64,000 nucleotides of DNA, taken from contig OX365955.1 in the NCBI GenBank assembly GCA_947247005.1, positions 35,195,822-35,259,821 of the forward strand, in the 5' to 3' direction. The notes beneath the pieces were generated by a model, which was given only the letters and a program-made list of their open reading frames with translations, searched no databases and was not told the origin of the DNA. This DNA comes from Spisula solida (taxonomy: Eukaryota > Mollusca > Bivalvia > Venerida > Mactridae). The stretch's first letter is position 1. The number at the start of each line of letters is the position of its first letter. The position numbers and the translations under genes are program-made. This document shows, in pieces, positions 35,039-46,297 of the stretch.

Positions 35039-36584
35039 TACAGTAGAACTTCGATGCCTCGAACAGTACTTGTCTCGAACACCCTAGATGCCTAGAACTA
35101 GTTCTTCGGTCCCGTAAAAATTCCTTCTTTATTCATATGGTAAACAGTAGATGACTCGAACAGTATCTAGGTCGAACACTCGAACTGGTTGGACGGTCCC
35201 TTGCTATGATTAACCCTTAGATGAGTCGAACAATACAAGTTTTCGCACCTTTCATTGACTGTTGAAATCCATTGTCCGAACGCGGGTAGTCGGCGACAAG
35301 TTGTGATAATTACTGTACCAAACAATTGTTTGTGTTCGACTTCATTGTATAACACGTTTTTAAACATTTATACATCCATTAAATGGTTAATGAAGGCCGT
35401 CCAGGAAATTGTAACTTATTTATTTTTAAATAAATCGGAAGAAAATAATCATTTTTCAACGTTTGTCAAAAGAACCTGTTACATTTCCATTTATTGATGT
35501 GATGTCGAACTTGACCCATAGTCCATGTCCCAGGCCTTGAAAATTGAAGGTTCATTACCAAAGAGGTGAACAGATCCAACAATGATTTTCGGTTAGCTTG
35601 ATATCTCAGCAGTCTGAAAACAGTTGATGGACTTGTGGGTCACTTTGCCAAATGACCTTTTGGCGGCCATCTTTAAAGATGGCCGCCATTATTTTAAGCA
35701 ATCATAAGCTTTGGGAAAACTTAAATTATTCCTCACCCAATAGGGCTATCGGCTTGAAATATGTCTTAAAATGTTCGTATTGCCACCCCACATATGTTGA
35801 TATATACATATTAATATTATATTAAAGTTTTTAGTTCAAAATTAATGATATTCTAAGAAAATTTTGATATTTTTCACTTTTTGTCATTATATTATGTCTT
35901 GCAATTCTGATTCGGATTTGTATTTAGCCATTTTTTGTTTGTTATATTAGAGGGTTATTTTAGGCATCCAAAATATACATTACATTGATAGATTTTCACT
36001 TTGAAGTCAAAAATTGGTCAGGAATATATGACAACTGATATCATATTAAATGGATATTTTTAAGACGCATGAGTCTTTTCCAATAATCTCAGGAACAAAC
36101 ATTAATTTTGATTTATTATTTCAAAGTTACTTTGCTTGTTCATATGCAGATATTTAAACATGTGTACATATCCGGAAATCGAATCCTTTGCCTAATAGGC
36201 TGTGAGTATGATACCGGACCCCAGCTAGAAGTCTTGCAGGCGAGGGTCCGGCTATTAGTACAGGATCATACACGTCATAAGCCTTTGATTCAGTATAACT
36301 TAATCTTTGATTCTTCCTTTCCAAAATAGTGAATCATCAGCGAATTGCATTCTTATTTTTCAACACGAATGTATGCCAAATTTTAGGTTCCTAAGTTTTA
36401 TGTTGTCTTCTGAAAAGTATGTTTTGGTGACGTTTTACAGAGGTCATAATTTATCATTGTTTCAAGCGATGGGTTCTGAATCTTGCATCACCAGACTGAC
36501 GATCTTGGTCTATATAATTGCCATCACTGACGTTATGTTTAAGTTCAAATATTAAATACTGCTGCGTGAATTATAACGATACCT

Positions 36585-36780
36585 GTGGGGAGCCTAGGTG
36601 TAGGGTGCGCGCGTCGGGATCGAGAGGTACCCGGTTCAATCCTCTTCTGGACCACTGCTTAATTTCTCTGAGCAAGAATAATCCACATGCCCGACTTGCC
36701 AAATGTATAACTAGGTACTTGAGGTGGTTAAAAGCCTGTCAGCAGTCAGCAGCCAACAGCGCCGAGCGAGTGTAACAGCT
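36585..36780 (+). repeat. SINE segment carried by X2
   Basis: Agcctaggtgtagggtgcgc (A-box region) and ccggttcaatcctctt (B box) precede ggaccactgcttaatttctc and cgagtgtaacagctgacgtg. The same SINE is at the same place in X1 (53000-53225, minus), so it entered the X family before the two copies separated. Confidence 0.75.
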
Positions 36781-38767
36781 GACGTGAGACTCAATGAGTC
36801 TTAAAATTGACTTTAACTGGGTGCTTTTTACATACAATATAATTTTAATGTCGAAGATTCAAGTCATTTGTTCCTACATTCATGGCCGGTGTTTATATTA
36901 AGTCATACCCCTTGATTACAAGGCTATGAGTTGATGTACACTGTTTTCTAGGTATTCATGACCGGCGTTAGTCGTGCCCCTTGATTGTAGGAAAGCAGTA
37001 GGACTAGGAGTTGCTATGCCTAATGATATTAGGTAACTGTTACCAGCGGTAGTTGCACCCAATGGTTGTAGGGAACCAATCTGGCGGATAATTACTTATC
37101 TACATGTACACCATGGAGACAGGAATAGCATCAAACCGTGTAGTAAGACGCATCATATGATCTTGTAGGTATAGTTTCGCCTGTTGAATATGAATAGCCC
37201 ATGACACAAACACAGAAAAAGTGATGTGGGGGATACCCATTAGGAGAGGAAGTGTTGTTCCTGTCAGTGGTCGTTATCCCTTATCAGTACATGTAATAGC
37301 TGAACTTGACTGCAGAATGTACCCCATAGGAACCAAAGTGGATGTAATATGTGGTGGCCTTTACTCCCATAGAGAGATAATGATGTACGGGCAGTAGAAT
37401 ATACCTCATTGGAACAGGAATGGACAGAAGCATTTCTGAAGGAAGGTTTTTCTATATATTAAGAAAATGGACGGATTTAATCGGTGGAATATTCCAAATG
37501 GGGTTACGAATGGTTTACTTAGAAATATTGTGTACTTTAAGGACCAGGAATGACTATACCGATAAAATAATAAGTCCAATATGGTAAGGAATGGTCTTCT
37601 ATATTCACCTACTAGTATTAAATCAGAAATGACTGTGACCATCTGCACGGGCGGTAATCACGTGACTTCGTCTTGTATGTTAAACGAACAATGGCGGACG
37701 TTCAGCCTCGGTAAGCACCTATTTTTCTTGAAGTTATATGTCTTACAGCCTGGATATCAAAACCTCACATAGCCTATCATATGCGAAATGCTTTTTTTCG
37801 AACGTTAGAACTTAGTTTTGCCTCATAATGTGAATAGATTTCGAGAACACTCATTGAATTTGATCCAGAGTTTCGGCGCAAGGCCGGTATGTTGCACGCA
37901 TCGTATACATTGTTGTCGAATTATCCACAAATAAGGCTCTCTGCTACGAAAAAGGTATAAAATTATATCAAATGTTTGATTATATCGTGAACGAAACATG
38001 TATGGATTTCTACGGGGTAAAATTCGTCAGTATATTTCAATTTTACGAAAGTAGTATGTAAAACGAACGTTTTTGTACTGGTATGTCTCACGTACAAATC
38101 TCGGTAGGGTTCAGTAAGTTCAGAGTTAGCTCTTTTTAAACATCTTACCATCCCATATATATGTTTTATATGTCAAAATATTTACAGAACGATACAGTTG
38201 AAGTCCAATTATTGCATTACGTGATATAAAATTGCAAGAAAAGTACTTCAAATGTGTGCCGTTAATTCAGATGCTTTAATGCTCATGATTTAACCATGTC
38301 ATTTCTTAATGGAAACTATATTATCAATGTAGTTTGTTAAAACACAAAGAGTGCCTCCGGTTTACTGGTAGTCGCTAGGCCACAGAGAATCCAGGATTTC
38401 ACTGTTCCTTTTGACCTACCTGAAGTTATGAAGAAGATAATACTAAATAGGCCGATGTAGGCTAGCTGTTCTGTTATAAAAACCTTCACAAAAAAGCTTG
38501 GATGGCATCATGCGTAGTAATTAATCGGAACGATCCATATTGCTGCTATGTTACTGGAATAAACTACATCTAAATCGAAATATAACTATACTAGATCTAT
38601 ATCGATTAAAGTCCGTGGAAATATTTAGACACGACTGTTTTCAGGTTGTATGTAGTAAAGATATAACGCCACCCGGTCGAAGCTATTTCCTGATTTAGTT
38701 AAATGGCAATTGGGTCATGCGGAGAACGGAAACGTTCGTTTCTGAAAAGTTGGGAGTGTCAAACTAG

Positions 38768-39592
38768 TATTATGATTACAGTTTCACCCTATTTTGTATG
38801 GCTTTAAAAAATGTTGATTTGTCTATTCAAACTCAGATTACCAATTTATTAATATACATTCATTCCATTTATAAACTGATTATTATCCTATTTTAGTAAT
38901 TTAGCCTCAGTGTGTCTTCATATGTCTTCATGCATTTTCAATGGACTTCTTTCTAAGTATATAATCTTGCATTGTTCTTAGTGAATCAGGTGATTAAGTC
39001 AATCTAGTTTGTGATTGTTTGTTATTATTTCTTTAATGGTTATCATACTTTTATTTCAAGTTTTAATTGAATTATCATAGGTGTGAAATACTTTACATAT
39101 TTAGTCTGATACGTTTGGTTTAAGTAACTTGATTGGCTTCTCAGATTGAGTGAATTACTCTGTCTGCTAGAGTTAAGGGTAACCTTATAAACATGGACTT
39201 AACTTTAGACATAAGATAGAACATATAGAACTACAGAACTTAATATAATTTGAAAAGACAGTATCTTTGTGAAGTATAGACTTAGTGCATTTGATTTAAT
39301 TTGATAACTTGTGACTCTGTGAAATAATTAATATCTTTGTGATATATCTGAACTCTGTGAATATAAACTTTGTGATTGTTATTGTTACGACTCATTAAAA
39401 TTAGTAAACTACAGCCGGCTTTGTGATCTCGGAACATTTATTGTACTTGCAACTGCGGACATACAGTTAAACGTCCAACACTACACACAATTGGTTGATC
39501 AACACCAGAACAGCAGCGTACACCGCTGCACTGTTCACTTGAATTTGTGAAAGTAGTGGACAACTCAATAGCGGTCCAACTACCTTCATAAA
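38768..39592 (+). repeat. 5' LTR of Z
   Basis: Begins TATTATGATTACAGTTTCAC, ends ccaactaccttcataaa. Matches the 3' LTR over its whole 825 bp as far as I can check by eye, implying recent insertion. Confidence 0.88.
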
Positions 39593-39702
39593 AGTTGGCG
39601 GAGAACAGCGGGTAAGATCTCGGTACTTCTGGAAACCTGCAAGCGAGTATTCCCCATACTTGTGACAAGACACAGCTCAGCGGTCAACCCAATATCGGAA
39701 GA

Positions 39703-40575
39703 ATGCCAGTGGAGTCAAGACTGAGAATGTCAACTCATCATGTTCGGCGATACCCGTTTGGTGCTCATCCGTCTGCAGTCAGTCACGATATGCTGCATAA
39801 ACCAGAATGGCAGAGATTTCAACCATCATTATTGTGTGGACAGTGTGGTGAGTGTTATTCTTATCATCATCGTTGTAAGGCAATGAATCGTCAATGCTAC
39901 AAGTGTAGGCGTTATGGACACTACGCTGATTTTTGTAGGTCCATCAACAAGACCCTTTCTGTCAAAGAACCAAGATGTGACAGCATTTCAACAAGAACAA
40001 GAGCTGTGTGTAAATTAAGTGAAATCACTGATGACAAAGGTTACATCTGTTCTGCAATGCCATTTTCTGCTGTTGGAAATGAAGAATTAGTATCTGTGAT
40101 CCAGTTCAATTCGTGTCATCAGATTAGTGTTAATAGAAAGTATGCTGCAATTCAGAGTGAGAATGCAAAATTCAAAACGGAGATTAAAGAGATGGCAGCC
40201 CTCATCAGCAATTTAAGTCAGAAAGTTGGTAAATGTGATAATGAATCAATACTCAATCCAGTAAATACAAATGAAGTGGAATCAAAATCAATCCAGTGGT
40301 ATGAGAGTGAAATTCAGCAACTTAAATATCAGGGTACCATGTTCATAGAAGGGAATATAGAAGACATCCAGAAGTTATCAACATTCATCAGCGTTCAGCT
40401 CAGGGAATATTGTATGCCAGATTTGGACCCATTTTATTGTGAATGTTGTGGTAGTTCCAGATACCATGATCCTGACGATTGTGTTGCAACCATACTTAGA
40501 AGTGTGTGTGAATTTTGTAATGGAAGACACTTTACTTGTCTCTGCAATCAGAGGAATGATGATTTCTGTCCATAG
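39703..40575 (+). CDS. Cys/His-rich protein of LTR element Z, 290 residues
   Basis: The sole ORF between the LTRs, intact from ATG to stop. Residues about 44-80 carry CGQCGEC...HHRC and then a canonical retroviral-type zinc knuckle C-x2-C-x4-H-x4-C (CYKCRRYGHYADFC). A central segment (about 150-200) is heptad-like and could be a coiled coil. The C-terminal 55 residues hold two further clusters (CECCGSSRYHDPDDC and CEFCNGRHFTCLC). A CCHC knuckle is typical of Gag nucleocapsid regions, but here it is N-terminal and no capsid domain is recognised. Its role in the element is unknown; nucleic-acid binding is an inference from the knuckle. Confidence 0.75.
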   Translation: MPVESRLRMSTHHVRRYPFGAHPSAVSHDMLHKPEWQRFQPSLLCGQCGECYSYHHRCKAMNRQCYKCRRYGHYADFCRSINKTLSVKEPRCDSISTRTRAVCKLSEITDDKGYICSAMPFSAVGNEELVSVIQFNSCHQISVNRKYAAIQSENAKFKTEIKEMAALISNLSQKVGKCDNESILNPVNTNEVESKSIQWYESEIQQLKYQGTMFIEGNIEDIQKLSTFISVQLREYCMPDLDPFYCECCGSSRYHDPDDCVATILRSVCEFCNGRHFTCLCNQRNDDFCP

Positions 40576-40646
40576 ACAAAATTGTTGTTACATGATGTAT
40601 TTGTATTTCAACTTTCGGGTCGAAAGCTAAGGTAGTTGAGGGGAAC

Positions 40647-41471
40647 TATTATGATTACAGTTTCACCCTATTTTGTATGGCTTTAAAAAATGTTGATTTG
40701 TCTATTCAAACTCAGATTACCAATTTATTAATATACATTCATTCCATTTATAAACTGATTATTATCCTATTTTAGTAATTTAGCCTCAGTGTGTCTTCAT
40801 ATGTCTTCATGCATTTTCAATGGACTTCTTTCTAAGTATATAATCTTGCATTGTTCTTAGTGAATCAGGTGATTAAGTCAATCTAGTTTGTGATTGTTTG
40901 TTATTATTTCTTTAATGGTTATCATACTTTTATTTCAAGTTTTAATTGAATTATCATAGGTGTGAAATACTTTACATATTTAGTCTGATACGTTTGGTTT
41001 AAGTAACTTGATTGGCTTCTCAGATTGAGTGAATTACTCTGTCTGCTAGAGTTAAGGGTAACCTTATAAACATGGACTTAACTTTAGACATAAGATAGAA
41101 CATATAGAACTACAGAACTTAATATAATTTGAAAAGACAGTATCTTTGTGAAGTATAGACTTAGTGCATTTGATTTAATTTGATAACTTGTGACTCTGTG
41201 AAATAATTAATATCTTTGTGATATATCTGAACTCTGTGAATATAAACTTTGTGATTGTTATTGTTACGACTCATTAAAATTAGTAAACTACAGCCGGCTT
41301 TGTGATCTCGGAACATTTATTGTACTTGCAACTGCGGACATACAGTTAAACGTCCAACACTACACACAATTGGTTGATCAACACCAGAACAGCAGCGTAC
41401 ACCGCTGCACTGTTCACTTGAATTTGTGAAAGTAGTGGACAACTCAATAGCGGTCCAACTACCTTCATAAA
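40647..41471 (+). repeat. 3' LTR of Z
   Basis: Second 825-bp direct repeat, followed directly by the repeated ACTAG target bases and the continuation of element Y. Confidence 0.88.
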
Positions 41472-42879
41472 ACTAGTATTGTGATATAATTTCTAATCCT
41501 TCTTTTAATAGACACATTTCAGTGTGACGTCACAACCACTTGTAACTGTTTATCTGCTTGGATGACAGAAAGGGGCCAGCATTTATAAACAAAACATAGA
41601 CACTGGAAAAAAAATTCTAAATAACTTTTTCATGTTTTGGCCGAATTTCAATATATTTATATCCACGGGAAGCGCTTGACTTTCATATTTTAAAAATGCT
41701 ATCGGTTTAATAGTTTTACATTTCAAACACACCCAAAAAAATGAATTTAATTAACCAAAATTATTACTCTAGTTCACCACCAACATTTGCAAGTTTAAAT
41801 AGTTGTTAAAACGGGGAATTTCAGATAAGAAAATACATAATCAAAATATGAATGTAAAGAGCTTTCCACAGATATAAGATACTTGTAAATTGTACGAAAA
41901 ATGAATTAGTAGTCTCAAATATAAGATTACTAGTTTTAAGACAATATCCACCGTATATTTCCTGCCATCCATTTAAAATCATCCATATCTTTATGATATC
42001 TTGTTACTATTTTTAGAACATAAACAATAATATGAAATGTGCCTATAGTTACAAATATTAAATTGGTGTCGATCCTACCCCAAACAAATGAGTTTATATA
42101 TAATATTGAAAGCAGAGAGCCTAAACAACAATTCTAACACGATCCGCGGAATAATCCATATAAACATAGAGCAAACAAGAGCATGTATTATTACCCCCAT
42201 AAAACATACCTAAAACCTCTCAAATTGGCTGTTACTATTTACGCCCCGTATCACATGACATATTTATGAATGAATGAACGTAAACTTTATAGTAAAAACT
42301 CCTACGAGTCGCGATGGCAAGGCAAGTTGCTCGAGAATCCAGTGTTACAGCTATGACGCATCTATTTTTAGAAACTCCAATATACTCTCGAAACTAAGTT
42401 TCATTAAAACTTCTGATAATTAATTCATATAGAATTTTTCATTTCATGAAATAGATACCATATACTCGTGCTATTAAAATTGTTTCAATGTTTTAAATGT
42501 GTTATTTCCTTCAGAAAATTACGAAGGTCGTTTTCATTAACGAGGGAGGCTACCAGCTAATAAGCCACTCAATTTCAGCGTGGAATTATGTTCAATGTCA
42601 AATGGGTGAAAATAGAATGCGCGCAGTTAAATAGTACGGGATATTATCGTATTTAGAATCGAAATAAAAACTCTGTTCTTGTATTTTGTCGGTGAATAAA
42701 ACACGGACAGCAGTTCGGATGCGGAAAATTAAATCACCGACAACTGCGTGAAAAGATTTTTATTTCTTAAATATTACAATAATCTAGGTATGATAGTGCA
42801 AAATATTGACGTTTAAACAGGTATGCGCTATTTCCAGTGCGGCGTAAGCGGTGCAAGGTAAAACTTGTGTTCATGTTAA

Positions 42880-43645
42880 GGTGATTCCAAACTCTTCAGT
42901 TGGGCGGAAGTTTAGAAATCGGTGTAAATAAGACGTGTTGAAAGCGTTTGACTATCATGATGAAATAGTGTGAAAAACTTAAAATTGATGTGTCAGCATG
43001 TTATCAGGTCTTAAAATCGCGAATTTACTGTATAGTTATTACTATATTATACAACAATAAGCTTGCAGAATAAAGCTATAGCTGAAATTTTATGTGCCAT
43101 TTATTCCAAACGTTGAAACACCAACACTCGCGAATATTAGCTACAACGTATGTGATAGTAATATAATGCGTCCACACAAAATTTTATCCAAGTTTTAATA
43201 TTTGTTTAGCAAGCATCCCGACTACTTTAGAGGAAGGTTCTTATATAGACTAGCTAATGCAACAAAGCATGGGCTCATCTTTAAAAATACCCATTTTTCA
43301 AAAACAAAGTATCGCGAAAACTGGATACAACGTATTCAAAACGTTGATGCATTTTGTAAACTCTCCTGGTTTTCGACATTTCAGAAATCACTCAAGTGTC
43401 AATTACAAAAATCTAGCCGAGCAACTGCCATGAAATTTGGGATAAAACTAATTAAATGTCAAACTTTTTCGGTGAAATGCAAATTTGAGTTTTTAGGGGT
43501 GTTCCCCAAAATCTAAAAATATCTTGAAAACAAGCCGAGCAAAACTGTTATGGGTTTGCACAATCACTATCATGAGTATGTTCTTCATAAAAATCAGGTG
43601 TTTGATACCTCTTGTACAGAAAAAATTTGGAGTTTGGAATCACCT
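42880..43645. mobile_element. 766-bp TTAA-flanked MITE inside Y
   Basis: GGTGATTCCAAACTC is exactly inverted at the right end, with TTAA at 42876-42879 and 43646-43649. The GGT start and TTAA site are like 1226-3075. The 104-residue ORF at 43202-43516 inside has no recognised domain. Confidence 0.8.
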
Positions 43646-44734
43646 TAAAATTACAATATCTTACAGAAAAGTTTTGTATAGGGTAGGGTATTCACACTGA
43701 ATTTTTACATTGAATTGTAGCATCGAAACCAGTAAGTTTAAATGCAATTCGCATTTTAAATGTTATAACATGTATTTTTATGCGTTCACCATTACCTATC
43801 GGCACTTGAGGACCATAAATTCCCCGAAACTAATTGCAACGATTATCTTACCCTTCAAGTACATGTAAATGCCTTTTCAACTTAAATCTAAAATGTAACT
43901 ACGGTATTTAAATCCAAACATTGCCCATTTACTCACATTAAGGTCTCCCTTGTATACTTCTGTTTTATTTAAAGTTGCGCTATACCTCGTTTGTGTCATG
44001 AAAAGTCCTTGTTTGTCTGGTTAAATAATAAGTAGCGTAAGACGTAAGAGTATTTGTCTTGGCTATTAGGTCAATTATTGAATGTATGTCCGTTTTTTAA
44101 ATTGACAGAATCTAAATTGAGAGTGTACCGAGTCCTTAGTTGCAAACGTAGCATAATTATGTATTGAAAATATTTTGACATATAAAACATATATGTGGGA
44201 TGGTAAGATGTTTAAAAAGAGCTAACTCTGAACTTACTGAACCCTACCGAGATTTGTACGTGAGACATACCAGTACAAAAACGTTCGTTTTACATACTAC
44301 TTTCGTAAAATTGAAATATACTGACGATTTGTACCCCGTAGAAATCCATACATGTTTCGTTCACGATATAATCAAACATTTGATATAATTTTATACCTTT
44401 TTCGTAGCAGAGAGCCTTATTTGTGGATAATTCGACAACAATGTATACGATGCGTGCAACATACCGGCCTTGCGCCAAAACTCTGGATCAAATTCAATGA
44501 GTGTTCTCGAAATCTATTCACATTATGAGGCAAAACTAAGTACTAACGTTCGAAAAAAAGCATTGCGCATATGATAGGCTATGTGAGGTTTTAATATCCA
44601 GACTGTAAGACATATAACTTCAAGAAAAATAGGTGCTTACCGAGGCTGAATGTCCGCCATTGTTTGTTTAACATACAAGACGAAGTCACGTGATTACCGC
44701 CCGTGATCTGTTATATAAACAATCATTTACATGT

Positions 44735-45430
44735 ACCTCATATGGTCAGGAATGGATGTTCCCATTTGCACTTTTGTATAGTATGTACCTCTTGTTGCCA
44801 GGAATCTGTCCATAGTATATACCTCTGTATGGTTATGTTCTAGTACCCCCAATAAGATCAGTAATGAATGTGTCCCTTAGTAGAATGTACTTCATATAGA
44901 TATAAATGGATGTTCCTATCTTTATTAATAACATGTTCTATTACCCATATGACCAGGAATGATTACCATCAGCAGAATGTACCTCATTATACCCCTCTGT
45001 ATGATGTACCCCGTGTGGTCAGGAATGCCCGTTCCCAACTGCATAGTTACGAAAGACTGTGTGTATGTATCTGTATGTATCAAGTATTGACAGTAATGGG
45101 TGTACCCATATGTAATATGTATGACATAGTTGTATACCCATCTGTACTACGGGTTCCATATGATAAGGAATTTATAAACCTATACATAATATGTGCCCCC
45201 GTGACCAGGAATCTACAGTATGTACCCATATGTAGGCTGTACCACACATGGTTGGGAATGACTGTCCCCATCTGTACTTTGCACTCCATATGGCCAGGAA
45301 TTCAGGTACCCATATGTAGTACGTTCCACATATATGGTAAGGCATGGCTGTCCCCATCTACTACAGACTCCATATGGTCAGGAACAATTGTACCTATCAG
45401 TAGAATGTACCTCATATGATCAGGAATGAA
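44735..45430 (-). repeat. Minisatellite of X2 (inverted copy of the X1 array)
   Basis: Units with catatggtcaggaatg and gtacccatatgtag are the reverse complement of the 32800-34410 array and match it segment by segment with gaps. The 183-residue ORF at 44868-45419 is a translation of these units. Confidence 0.75.
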
Positions 45431-46297
45431 TGTAACATGTTAACCTGAGTCAGAAAAGTAGTAAGCTAGGCACTAGACAAAGATCAACTGATTGAATATA
45501 TAATGTTGTTTATTTTGTATCCCCTCTATCCCTTACTGTATTGTTTCCCTTCGAGTACGGTCCTGCTTTCGCATTTTCATTTCTAAGTGAATGCGCGAAA
45601 CAAACAGAATTTAAGGAGGTATGAATCCTAACATGCTCCACTATTATTAAAGAAGAATTTCGAATCATTTGGAGTCATTTTTATGTAGATTTTCCGTTTC
45701 GCAGAATAGTTATTTAAGTTTTCCTGCCAATAACCATTGTTTTGAAAATAATGTCATGTGAACTCATACAACTGGCCGGATCCGAGCCTCCAAACCATCC
45801 AGCTAGGGGTCAGATACCACACTAACACCCTTGTGGCACGGTACTGGACACCTACGCATATATATACGCATCGTATCAACAAAGTAGCCATGGAATGAAA
45901 TTCGGTCTGTCACATGGACTACCAGGACATGATGATATTATGTGGCCGGCAGCTTAATTTTTATACTCGTTTATAAATATGCTGTTTAACGAGAAACCTT
46001 ACAAGCGTGAACACTCGAAGAGCTTGTAGGAGATAAGTCAGATTTCATGTCAATTTGGTCAACCTATATTGTTTCATTATTGTTATGAATAAAATTACAA
46101 AAAAATTTAGACCAATGTTAGTTATACACATAAATTATGCAGTTTACACACACGATTGGTAAATTTACACCTACCGACATCAGTTCGAACTTATACCCAT
46201 GTATATTCTTGGATACCATAGATGCCTCGAACACCCTAGATGCCTCGAACTATTTTCCCGGTCCGAAGGTAGTTCGAGGCATCGAAGTTCTACTGTA

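Larger units (their letters stand above)
38768..41471 (+). mobile_element. Level 7: short LTR retroelement Z with one ORF
   Basis: Two direct repeats of 825 bp (38768-39592, 40647-41471), in which I saw no difference, flank 1054 bp. ACTAG lies on both sides (38763-38767 and 41472-41476); because the LTR start TATT also follows the right copy the duplication could be up to 9 bp. A tRNA-primer-site-like tggcggagaac starts about 4 bases after the first LTR and a purine tract gaggggaa precedes the second. There is no protease, RT or integrase. The LTRs do not show the usual TG...CA ends. Confidence 0.85.
37646..44705. mobile_element. Level 6: element Y, 536-bp TIRs, TSD ATCTG
   Basis: It interrupts the X2 minisatellite with ATCTG on both sides (37641-37645 and 44706-44710). 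The inverted repeats run 37646-38181 and 44171-44705, start CACGGGCGGTAATCACGTGA and are highly similar. A 62-residue ORF lies wholly in each TIR (37963-38151 minus, 44200-44388 plus) and differs at only two residues. Excluding the LTR element and the TTAA MITE inside, Y is about 3.6 kb. No transposase recognised. A CAC start with 5-bp duplication recalls Transib/RAG-type elements but the heptamer does not match, so it is left unclassified. Confidence 0.8.
35519..45921. mobile_element. Level 5: X2, second TAGTCC element, inverted to X1, TSD CCA
   Basis: TAGTCCATGT ends with CCA on both sides (35516-35518 and 45922-45924). Its own DNA is 35519-37645 and 44706-45921, about 3.3 kb. The left part matches X1's right part (54217-52300) and the right part matches X1's left part, in opposite orientation. 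Relative to X1 it lacks the inner 0.57 kb of one terminal repeat (junction near 45893), the SINE at 32325 and the 439-bp MITE. Non-coding. Confidence 0.8.
35041..46295. mobile_element. Level 4: pogo/Tigger-like element (V) inside LINE ORF2, TSD TA
   Basis: Ends CAGTAGAACTTCGATGCCTC are perfectly inverted over 24 bp and flanked by TA (35039-35040 and 46296-46297). CAGTAGAAC-type ends with TA duplication are characteristic of Tigger/pogo DNA transposons. Its own sequence is about 0.48 kb on the left and 0.37 kb on the right, with several extra tcgaaca words near the ends. No transposase remains; a non-autonomous derivative later hit by X2. Confidence 0.85.

Noticed and set aside
43202..43516. 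104-residue ORF as a transposase for element Y
   Set aside because: It lies within the 766-bp TTAA MITE, is short, and shows no catalytic motif.
44868..45419. 183-residue ORF as a protein-coding gene
   Set aside because: It is the translation of the degenerate minisatellite of X2, with repeated MY-type phrases and no counterpart frame in the X1 copy.
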